Below, piece by piece: positions 7,458 to 14,102 of a DNA stretch of 64,000 nt. Made by a program: the position numbers and the translations under genes. The notes beneath the pieces are model-generated. The model had not been told where the DNA came from. It was given only the letters and a program-made list of their open reading frames with translations, and searched no databases. Source of the stretch: Candidatus Saccharimonadota bacterium (lineage in GTDB: Bacteria > Patescibacteriota > Saccharimonadia > Saccharimonadales > UBA4665); contig DAHUYJ010000001.1 in the NCBI GenBank assembly GCA_027315225.1, forward strand, positions 1 to 64,000, read 5' to 3'. Every line of letters starts with the position of its first letter. Within the stretch, counting starts at the first letter, position 1.

Positions 7458-9125
7458 TCAGGCCGTATCGAAGAAGTCTTTGGCCTCGGCCGCGGCCACT
7501 TTGCCGCTGTCCTGTTTATGCTTGCTGTACGGCGGCACCCAAAGATAAAACGTGCTGCCTTTGCCCAGTTCTGTTTCGAACCACAAGCGACCCGTAATCC
7601 GAGTGGTAAGCCGTTTGGCAATATACAATCCGAGACCGGTACCGCCATGGGTCCGGGTAGCGTAATGTTCGGACTGGAAAAATTTTTCAAAAATCTTCTT
7701 CTGGTCAGAGCGGGATATGCCAATGCCGGTATCGCTAACTGCAAAAGTCACCCCACTGGACTCGTCCTTAGGGTTCATAATCCGCATGACAACCGTGCCC
7801 TCGTCAGTGAACTTTATAGCGTTGGTAATGAAGATGGACAGGATTTCCCGAACTACGTAGCGACTGGTTAGGATAGTCGCAGAGTTGAGATCCTTATCAA
7901 TTATAACTTCCAGCTTCAGGCCCTTTAACTTGACTTGGTCGGCATAATCCTTCTCAAACTCATGGACCAAGGCAATGGGGTCAAGCGGGTCAAGCTCTAC
8001 GTCCAGCTCTTCGTTTTCAACACGAGACAGGTTGGTCAGGTCCTTGATAATATGCGAGAGTTGCTGCAAGCTGCGCAGGGCACCGCCAAGCATATCGACC
8101 GACTCAGGGTTCTTTGGCATATACGACGGAGTCAGAAGTAATGATACGTCACCCTGGGCGATAGTGAGAGGTGTGCGCAGCTCATGCGAAGCTACGGCAA
8201 TGAACTCCTCACGCTCCTTATCAATTGTCTTATCCTGGGTAATATCGCGAATGATCAGGACGTGCCCGCGGTTCTGCCGATCTACGATGTACGGAGCCGC
8301 GCTGATAGCGACGTTTACCAAGCTGTTGTCCGAATCCCTCAGGCACAGGTCCTTCCTCTCGAACGCGCCGCCGGTTTGCTTGAGTTTGAGCTCCACTGCT
8401 TGGTGATGCTCGTCTTCAAGCCTTATTACGGCACTGAAGAGGTGCCCCTTCAGCTCCTGGCGCCCGCCAGCCAGTGTGGCTGCTGCCTGGTTATAAATAA
8501 CAATTGTACCGCCGTTATCAACAACCAGCACGGCATCGCGCATGTTATTGATAAGCGCCAGTAATTGCTGGCGCTCCTTTTCTGTTTCAATACCGAGATT
8601 TAACAGTTCATGCCGCTCTGAGCGGTCAGGCCTGGTCAAAAGCGACACATAGACACCTAGTATAATCAAAACCAACATGCGCACCGTTAGGCCCGCCGGA
8701 AACGTCAGGGACTGTTGCTGCGCCTCCAACTGTACGGTCAGGAACAACATTTGCGTAAGCCCTATACCGACACTGGTCAATGCACCATACCAGTACGCGC
8801 CGGAAACGACCATAAAGCCCAGTATCAAAAAGTAGGGACTATGTTCGGCTCCGGTATACATAACAAGCACGAGAGCTATCACTCCGTCAATAAAGAGAAT
8901 CAACGCCCGGCTGTAACTGATTCGCAGGTTAAGTTGGTTGCCAAACAGCAACAATAGGTTATAGGCAGCCGCGGCCAACAGCAGGGCTATAATTATGTGA
9001 CGATGCGTAAGCGGCAAGAACCAGAGGCTGGCCGCCAGGACCGCGATAACTCCCCAGCGTGTGTACCAGGCACTCTTTAAGTAATCGACCACTCTAGGTT
9101 TAATGAGCTCCTGGGGTTTGGGCAT
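7458..9125 (-). CDS. Membrane-bound PAS sensor histidine kinase
   Basis: A 555-residue kinase. About five hydrophobic helices lie within residues 17-160. A PAS domain follows (about 190-290, INNMRDAVLVVDNGG onward). HisKA carries the acceptor His in AVASHELRTPLT near residue 315. HATPase_c has FITNAIKFT, DTGIGIS and GGTGLGLYIAKRL motifs. The kinase is complete. No receiver gene is adjacent, so it is an orphan here. The membrane helices suggest it senses an envelope or membrane signal. Confidence 0.94.
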   Translation of the reverse strand: MPKPQELIKPRVVDYLKSAWYTRWGVIAVLAASLWFLPLTHRHIIIALLLAAAAYNLLLLFGNQLNLRISYSRALILFIDGVIALVLVMYTGAEHSPYFLILGFMVVSGAYWYGALTSVGIGLTQMLFLTVQLEAQQQSLTFPAGLTVRMLVLIILGVYVSLLTRPDRSERHELLNLGIETEKERQQLLALINNMRDAVLVVDNGGTIVIYNQAAATLAGGRQELKGHLFSAVIRLEDEHHQAVELKLKQTGGAFERKDLCLRDSDNSLVNVAISAAPYIVDRQNRGHVLIIRDITQDKTIDKEREEFIAVASHELRTPLTIAQGDVSLLLTPSYMPKNPESVDMLGGALRSLQQLSHIIKDLTNLSRVENEELDVELDPLDPIALVHEFEKDYADQVKLKGLKLEVIIDKDLNSATILTSRYVVREILSIFITNAIKFTDEGTVVMRIMNPKDESSGVTFAVSDTGIGISRSDQKKIFEKFFQSEHYATRTHGGTGLGLYIAKRLTTRITGRLWFETELGKGSTFYLWVPPYSKHKQDSGKVAAAEAKDFFDTA

Positions 9126-9225
9126 ATTCTTTCTGCGTCATTCTTCTGTATTACCTATAAAGTATACCAAACGCTTATGGTTACCGTGCAGACCTTAACC
9201 CCCAGGGATTGCAAAATACTATACT

Positions 9226-9972
9226 ATGCAATATGATTGTTATATGTCTATAGAAACCCAAAGGCGGGAAGACCAGAGAGCTTGCAGCAGACTGGCAAAA
9301 GTCAATTTCTCTTTGGAGCCTGCGGAGCTGCAACCAAGAATAGCCCGAAGCGGAAGGACGCGGGCAGAAGCGTATTGGCACCTCGGACGATACACCTTCA
9401 GTGTGCTTAGTGGGCAATACGAGAAGCAGCACGGTGAAGTTTTTTCAGATAGAGTGCGGACAGCAGGGATGGCCGGTATGGATGTGTCGGCCAGGTTCTT
9501 ATCTTTATCGCCGGATACATACCGTGATTATTGCGAGGGGCGGGTCATGCGGCCCTCCCTGGAGCAGCTTCGCGCAACTCTCAAGCGGAGTACAAAAACG
9601 GTGCAACGGTTCCAGGCTATTCCGGACTACCAGCAAACTGTCGAAACTGAACTGGGCCTACTGGAGTACGATAGCGGACGATTCAGCCTGCCCGGCTTTC
9701 GTTTTGAGGAGACCGGGCAGGGCTTGTCATTCGCGGTTGACGATGAGCGTTTTTCGGAGCTTACCGAGACCCTGGAATACCGCGACGAACTTCCCAGGCA
9801 TTTGCAGAGATGTCCCGCAAAAAAAGTGATGGAACGCTGCTGGCCAGCTATGGTAGATTTGGCAACCGACACGCCGGAATTGTTCGCACATGATCTAGGG
9901 GTAGTTGAAGCGGAGTACCGACAGCCCCTGTCACAGGTTGGTTTGGCTTCAATATACTTGTGCGGCGAATAG
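9226..9972 (+). CDS. Unknown soluble protein (248 aa)
   Basis: A charged 248-residue protein with no membrane segment and no motif that I recognise. An internal ATG at 9244 (start MSIETQRRED) is an equally good start, because a TATACT hexamer at 9220-9225 would place transcription initiation after the first ATG. The middle part (SLEQLRATLKRSTKTVQRF) looks helical and could resemble an HTH, but the match is weak. It stands alone between a divergent kinase and der. Confidence 0.7.
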   Translation: MQYDCYMSIETQRREDQRACSRLAKVNFSLEPAELQPRIARSGRTRAEAYWHLGRYTFSVLSGQYEKQHGEVFSDRVRTAGMAGMDVSARFLSLSPDTYRDYCEGRVMRPSLEQLRATLKRSTKTVQRFQAIPDYQQTVETELGLLEYDSGRFSLPGFRFEETGQGLSFAVDDERFSELTETLEYRDELPRHLQRCPAKKVMERCWPAMVDLATDTPELFAHDLGVVEAEYRQPLSQVGLASIYLCGE

Positions 9973-10027
9973 CTATGTGCGCAAGGTGTAGTTCATCTAC
10001 CCCTTATCTGGTATACAATATACGTAC

Positions 10028-11386
10028 ATGAGTAAAAAAGTACCGATCATAGCTATTGTCGGACGGGCAAACGTGGGTAAGTCCAGCCTGTTCAACGCGC
10101 TACTGAACCGGCGCGAAGCTATCGTGGCCCGGGAAGCCGGCACTACGCGGGACCGTCTGACAGCCAAGGCCGAACACCGAGGCCAGCATTTCTGGCTGGT
10201 CGACACGGCTGGTATCAAGGATCCCGAGGACGAGTTCGAATTTACCATTCAGGAGCAGGTCGTGCAGGCTGCTGACAGCGCCGATGTCATCTGGGTGGTC
10301 GTGGAGGCTGACGTACCGGTTACCGAAGAAGACCGGCGCGTAGCCCGGATGGCCCTGCGCTCCAAAAAACCGGTCTTCCTGGTCATAAACAAGACCGATA
10401 AGGCAAAAGGCGCAGACCTGGGCGTCTTTGACCGGTTGGGTATCAAGACTACAGTCCATACAAGCGTCACCCAGCAACGGGGCCTGGAACAGCTTTTGGA
10501 CCAGTTGGTTGCGGTTATTCCCAAGGCAACGATCCGCGAAGCAGGGGACCGGCTGCGCCTGGCCATTCTCGGACGGCCGAACGTCGGCAAATCGCAGCTC
10601 TTCAACGCCCTGGCCAAAAAGCAACAGGCCATCGTAGCCGACCGGGCCGGCACCACCCGTGACGTTAACCGCACCACGGTGCGCTATCAGGGCAGGGAGA
10701 TTGAACTGCTGGACACGGCCGGAATCCGCCGCAGTGGCAAGATTCAGGTCGGCATCGAGCGCTTCAGCGTCATCCGCAGTCTCAGCGCCATCGAAGAAGC
10801 CGACGTCTGCCTGTTACTCATGGATGTCAACGAGTTGAATGTGCAGCTCGACCAGAAGATCGCGGGCATGGTCAAGGACGCCGGAAAGGGTCTCATCCTG
10901 GTTGTCAGCAAATGGGACGTTGCCGAAGGCAAAGACGCCTATACCCGCGACGCACTGGCACCGCAGATCGGCGCAAATTATGACTTCGTACCCTGGGCCC
11001 CTTTGATCTTTACCAGCGCCGTAAGCGGACAGAACGTCACCAAGCTGTTCGACTTGGCGCTTGAGATAGACGCCCGACGTCATAAACGCATTCCGACCAG
11101 CCAGCTCAACCAGTGGCTGCGACAGGCCGTCGACGCCCATCCGCCGGCCGGCCTGAAAGGCCGTAATCCCAAGCTCAACTACATGGTGCAGGAGACAGAC
11201 AACCCCACACCGGCCTTTAAGATCTTCGCCAGCCAGAGCCGCTATGTCCATTGGAGCTACCGACGCTACCTGGAGCGCCGCCTACGCGAAGCCTACGGCT
11301 TCGCGGGCACCCCTGTGCAGCTCTGGTTCATCGAAAAGCACCAGGCTCATAAGCACGGCAAAAGTCCCACTAAAACAAACAACTAA
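10028..11386 (+). CDS. der: Ribosome-assembly GTPase Der (EngA)
   Basis: A 452-residue protein with the two tandem GTPase domains that define Der. The first P loop is GRANVGKSSLFN near residue 12 with NKTD; the second is GRPNVGKSQLFN near residue 184, followed by DTAGI. A C-terminal KH-like domain covers about residues 350-440. Der binds the 50S subunit and is needed for its maturation. A TACAAT box at 10014-10019 lies 8 bases before the ATG, suggesting a leaderless transcript. Pth follows 51 bases later. Confidence 0.97.
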   Translation: MSKKVPIIAIVGRANVGKSSLFNALLNRREAIVAREAGTTRDRLTAKAEHRGQHFWLVDTAGIKDPEDEFEFTIQEQVVQAADSADVIWVVVEADVPVTEEDRRVARMALRSKKPVFLVINKTDKAKGADLGVFDRLGIKTTVHTSVTQQRGLEQLLDQLVAVIPKATIREAGDRLRLAILGRPNVGKSQLFNALAKKQQAIVADRAGTTRDVNRTTVRYQGREIELLDTAGIRRSGKIQVGIERFSVIRSLSAIEEADVCLLLMDVNELNVQLDQKIAGMVKDAGKGLILVVSKWDVAEGKDAYTRDALAPQIGANYDFVPWAPLIFTSAVSGQNVTKLFDLALEIDARRHKRIPTSQLNQWLRQAVDAHPPAGLKGRNPKLNYMVQETDNPTPAFKIFASQSRYVHWSYRRYLERRLREAYGFAGTPVQLWFIEKHQAHKHGKSPTKTNN

Positions 11387-11437
11387 TATGGGTTGCTTCC
11401 TTGATTCTTGCGACTTGATGTCTGATACTTAAGACGC

Positions 11438-12079
11438 ATGGCCTGGCTACAAAAACGACCGAACGTCAGCAATCCGACCAGCTTCTATACGGTCGGGCTG
11501 AATAAGACCATCCTGCTGGTAGGGTTGGGCAATCCCGGCAAGGAATACGACCTGACGCGCCACAACATCGGCTTTGCCTGCATTGATGACTTTGTCATTA
11601 AGACCGAAGGGATGGAAAGCTGGATAGAAAAGAAAGACCTGAAGTGCCTGCTCTCAGCCGGCCGCATTGGCGACATGCGGGTCATTGCCATGAAACCGAC
11701 GGCCTATATGAACCTAAGCGGTGATGCGGTGCAGGCCGTCACGCATTTTTATAAGATCAGCACTGGGTATGTCACCGTGATCCACGACGAGCTGGATATT
11801 GACTTCGGCCAGATACGTCTGCGCGTTGGGGGGTCGTCAGCGGGGCATAACGGCGTCAAGTCAGTTACGCAGCACATTGGCGAAGGGTACGGCCGAGTAC
11901 GCATCGGCGTGGGTCCCAAAAAACCGGCCGCCATCAAGAGCGAAGACTTCGTCCTGCAGAAATTTTCGGCCGAAGAACAGGCCCAGCTGCCCAATCTTAT
12001 GCGCGAAGTAAACGCCATCCTCAGCGAGTACCTCTACGGCGCGGAGCTACCCCACGATACCCGCAGCTTTCTTGTATAA
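11438..12079 (+). CDS. pth: Peptidyl-tRNA hydrolase
   Basis: A 213-residue enzyme that releases tRNA from prematurely dropped peptidyl-tRNA. The core begins at about residue 26 with LLVGLGNPGKEYDLTRHNIG, which holds the catalytic His of the RHN motif. The KPTAYMNLSG motif and the Asp of IHDELD follow, and GGSSAGHNGVKS is the usual substrate loop. About 24 residues precede the canonical start; the GLNKT just before the core could allow a later start, but there is no internal ATG there, so the extension is probably real. Confidence 0.95.
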   Translation: MAWLQKRPNVSNPTSFYTVGLNKTILLVGLGNPGKEYDLTRHNIGFACIDDFVIKTEGMESWIEKKDLKCLLSAGRIGDMRVIAMKPTAYMNLSGDAVQAVTHFYKISTGYVTVIHDELDIDFGQIRLRVGGSSAGHNGVKSVTQHIGEGYGRVRIGVGPKKPAAIKSEDFVLQKFSAEEQAQLPNLMREVNAILSEYLYGAELPHDTRSFLV

Positions 12080-12096
12080 ATGACTTCTAAATAAAA

Positions 12097-12179
12097 GAGC
12101 CTCCGGAGGGGGTGGGCACCGCCGGAGACTCATTAACGGGCACGAACGAGTCATGCCCTACCACCCTTCAACCCACCCC
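12097..12179. ncRNA. Candidate multi-pseudoknot RNA element downstream of pth
   Basis: Interleaved complementary segments are visible. GGGGTGGG at 12109-12116 pairs with CCCACCCC at 12172-12179. GACTC at 12127-12131 pairs with GAGTC at 12148-12152. GGGCA at 12138-12142 pairs with TGCCC at 12154-12158, crossing the previous helix as an H-type pseudoknot. GAGCCTCCGG at 12097-12106 can alternatively pair with CCGGAGACTC at 12122-12131, competing with the second helix. This looks like a regulatory RNA or part of a larger one. The strand is not decided, because every pairing works on both. Confidence 0.5.
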
Positions 12180-12500
12180 GGCAAAACATCAACGTCTCTT
12201 ATTAAATAATGACGAGTGTCAGCCGTTCCGAAGAACCGCTACCATTTAGGCTCGCTTTGAATCGGGGACCCCGGGACAACCCGTAAAGGGCACGTCGAGG
12301 AATCTAGTTAAAGGGGTTAGTATGTTTTAGAGCGGGCCGAGCCAAGCGGCTTTGGCGATCAAAGATAAAGTGGAGGGTAACAACTTTTCTTTTACACGCT
12401 CTAAAACAATCTAACGATTCTGTCCCGGCCGCCGAAGATTAAGTAGCGATTAACTCGCCTTATATACTGGTGCCGGAAACGTTAGAATGGGGGTAAAGGT
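12180..12500. ncRNA. Structured non-coding stretch, possibly part of one large RNA
   Basis: No gene is seen. A long helix forms between 12316-12334 and 12397-12415 (GTTAG plus GTTTTAGAGCG against their complements, with a 3x3 internal loop). It encloses a hairpin (GCCAA with TTGGC). A further stem (CCGGC with GCCGG near 12424-12474) encloses GCGA-TTAAC-TCGC, and a GTTC-CGAA-GAAC hairpin lies near 12220. Size and density of structure suit tmRNA or RNase P RNA, but I could not find the tRNA-like ends or tag of tmRNA, nor the conserved P4 sequences of RNase P. Identity therefore stays open. Confidence 0.4.
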
Positions 12501-12504
12501 ACGA

Positions 12505-12523
12505 ATTCCTATATACTAGGAAT
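12505..12523 (+). promoter_or_regulatory. Palindrome containing a -10 box, upstream of dprA
   Basis: A 7-bp inverted repeat (ATTCCTA and TAGGAAT around TATAC) contains a TATACT hexamer at 12512-12517 pointing towards dprA. A second perfect 8-bp inverted repeat follows at 12544-12551 / 12562-12569 (AAAGTATT and AATACTTT), 13 bases before the dprA ATG. A repressor binding the first would cover the -10. No good -35 is visible. Confidence 0.4.
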
Positions 12524-12582
12524 CATAAGTTGCCATTTTAGCAAAAGTATTTCATTATGTCAATACTTTAAAAGATTTTCCC

Positions 12583-13446
12583 ATGAATATCAACAAGCTT
12601 ACGTTTAGTTCGATAGGTTTTCCAGAGGTACTGCGGAATATACCCGATCCGCCCGAGCAGCTTTACCATACCGGCTCGCCCTTGTCAGAACTGCTCAATA
12701 AGCCGTGTGTAACGATTGTCGGCAGCCGCCGGGTTTCGGCATACGGAAGACAAGTCACCACGAAATTGGCAGGCCAGCTGGCAGAACAGGGCATAGTTAT
12801 CATTAGCGGTCTGGCTCTGGGCGTGGATGGCCTGGCGCATCGCGCAGCACTGGAAGCCGGAGGGCTGGCTATAGGGGTATTGCCCGGGCCGTTGGACAAC
12901 ATAGTGCCGGCTACCCACAGGCGGCTCGCAATGGCCGTTCTTGATAAGGGCGGGGCACTAGTCAGCGAGTACCCTCCGGGCATCCCGCCGCAAAAGCGTA
13001 ACTTCGTTGCCCGCAACCGGCTGATGGCCGGCTTATCGCCTGTTCTGGTAATAACCGAGGCAGGAGAGAAGAGCGGCAGCCTGCATACCGCCCGCTTTGC
13101 ACTGGAGCAGGGCAGGACGGTACTGGCGGTACCCGGTAACATTACCAGCTGGGGTTCTGCGGGCACCAACAACCTCATCAAAACCGGCGCTACCCCCATT
13201 ACGACAGCCAAGGATATTTTTTATGCCCTAGGCCTTAAAGCGACCCATGGCAAGCCCGCGGCCATTAAGGGCCGTACCGAACATGAGCAAACCGTACTCA
13301 ACCTGCTTACGCGAGGACTAAGTGACGGCGATCAGCTACTGGACCATAGCGGTCTTAACGTCAGCCAGTTCAATCAAGCCCTGACCATGCTGGAAATCAG
13401 CGGCAAGGTCCGTGCTCTCGGCGGCAACCAATGGGGCATAGCATGA
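12583..13446 (+). CDS. dprA: DNA-processing protein DprA
   Basis: A 287-residue protein with the Rossmann-like DprA core. The motifs are VGSRRVSAYGRQ near residue 46, SGLALGVDGLAHRAAL near residue 72, and SEYPPG, NRLMAGLS and SGSLHTARFALEQ further on. A C-terminal winged-helix-like domain (about 220-287) is typical of many DprA proteins. DprA loads RecA on incoming single-stranded DNA during natural transformation. Its presence fits DNA uptake as a nucleotide or gene source in a reduced genome, which is inference. It lies behind the structured non-coding stretch. Confidence 0.95.
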   Translation: MNINKLTFSSIGFPEVLRNIPDPPEQLYHTGSPLSELLNKPCVTIVGSRRVSAYGRQVTTKLAGQLAEQGIVIISGLALGVDGLAHRAALEAGGLAIGVLPGPLDNIVPATHRRLAMAVLDKGGALVSEYPPGIPPQKRNFVARNRLMAGLSPVLVITEAGEKSGSLHTARFALEQGRTVLAVPGNITSWGSAGTNNLIKTGATPITTAKDIFYALGLKATHGKPAAIKGRTEHEQTVLNLLTRGLSDGDQLLDHSGLNVSQFNQALTMLEISGKVRALGGNQWGIA

Positions 13447-13468
13447 ACATGAGTGCTAGACTAGAAAT

Positions 13469-13642
13469 ATGAAGCTTATGATTTTTATCGGAATCTTCAT
13501 CGGCGGCACCATTGGCGGCTGGCTGGGCGCAGCATTACTCGACCACGGTAATTGGCTTGGTGGATGGAGTATTTTACTGAGCAGCGCAGGCTCGCTGGGC
13601 GGCATCTGGGCCGGGTTTCGCGCAGGTCAGTATCTTTTTTAG
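13469..13642 (+). CDS. Small Gly-rich membrane protein (57 aa)
   Basis: A 57-residue frame starting MKLMIFIGIFIGGTIGG, followed by a second hydrophobic stretch (WSILLSSAGSLGGIWAGF). The two Gly-rich helices form a hairpin resembling glycine-zipper or small DUF-type membrane proteins. It follows dprA by 22 bases on the same strand. The last four bases overlap the end of the convergent minus-strand gene. Function is unknown. Confidence 0.65.
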   Translation: MKLMIFIGIFIGGTIGGWLGAALLDHGNWLGGWSILLSSAGSLGGIWAGFRAGQYLF

Positions 13643-13971
13643 ATGTCAGTTGGGAATTCAGGGGACTGAAATCGGGCCATAACCCGGTGGTATAATAATG
13701 CTCCCTCGCGCACAGCTGTAGCAAAACCGACGCCGGCCGACGTAATCATAGGTAGCAACAGACCGATTTCACCGGTAGCGACTTCCGCGACAGCAGAGCA
13801 TGCCAGGACTCCGGCAAGAAGACCGGCCGGCTCGATTACCCGATTGTGCTCCAAACGATTTGCCGCTTCTATGTGTCCGTCCCATCCCCGCGCTCCCAAA
13901 CCGAGATGACGGTAGGTAGCTTGTAACAGATTGCCGGCTTGATTCTCCGCTACCGGGTTTTGTTCAGCCAT
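13639..13971 (-). CDS. Unknown protein with hydrophobic centre (110 aa)
   Basis: The start at 13971 (MAEQNPVAENQ) is chosen because a full promoter lies immediately upstream, with its -10 ending 7 bases before this ATG. A longer frame would need a TTG inside the -35. The protein has one or two hydrophobic stretches (EPAGLLAGVLACSAVAEVA and GLLLPMITSAGVGFATAV), so it may be membrane-associated. I do not recognise the family. It converges with the small membrane protein by a 4-base overlap. Confidence 0.6.
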   Translation of the reverse strand: MAEQNPVAENQAGNLLQATYRHLGLGARGWDGHIEAANRLEHNRVIEPAGLLAGVLACSAVAEVATGEIGLLLPMITSAGVGFATAVREGALLYHRVMARFQSPEFPTDI

Positions 13972-13978
13972 TATCGTA

Positions 13979-14007
13979 ATATTACAATGCTTAGGTGCAA
14001 AAGTCAA
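13979..14007 (-). promoter_or_regulatory. Consensus promoter giving a leaderless transcript
   Basis: On the minus strand: TTGACT (14002-14007), a 17-base spacer, TAATAT (13979-13984), then 7 bases to the ATG at 13971. With usual initiation about 7 bases after the -10, the first transcribed base would be at or next to the start codon. It is one of the clearest -35/-10 pairs in the window. Confidence 0.75.
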
Positions 14008-14058
14008 AAATCTAGCTGTTGGGGCTCGTGTCGCGGAGTTATTTATTCTTATATATAG

Positions 14059-14064
14059 TATACT
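14059..14064 (+). promoter_or_regulatory. Possible -10 box of topA
   Basis: TATACT lies 38 bases before the topA ATG in an AT-rich run (TATATATAG precedes it). No good -35 is found at the expected distance, so the call rests on the -10 alone. Confidence 0.35.
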
Positions 14065-14102
14065 GTTGCATTCCGTATTGAAGTGCGCTTACATGTAGTC
14101 TT

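Noticed and set aside
12108-12125. GGGTGGGCACCGC resembles the T-box antiterminator sequence GGGTGGNACCGC
   Set aside because: One base too many in the bulge, no Stem I upstream and no aminoacyl-tRNA synthetase or amino-acid gene downstream.
12324-12407. GTTTTAGAGCG and its inverse resemble type II CRISPR repeat / tracrRNA anti-repeat ends
   Set aside because: Only one copy of each half, no repeat-spacer array and no cas genes in the window; the pair is better explained as one RNA helix.
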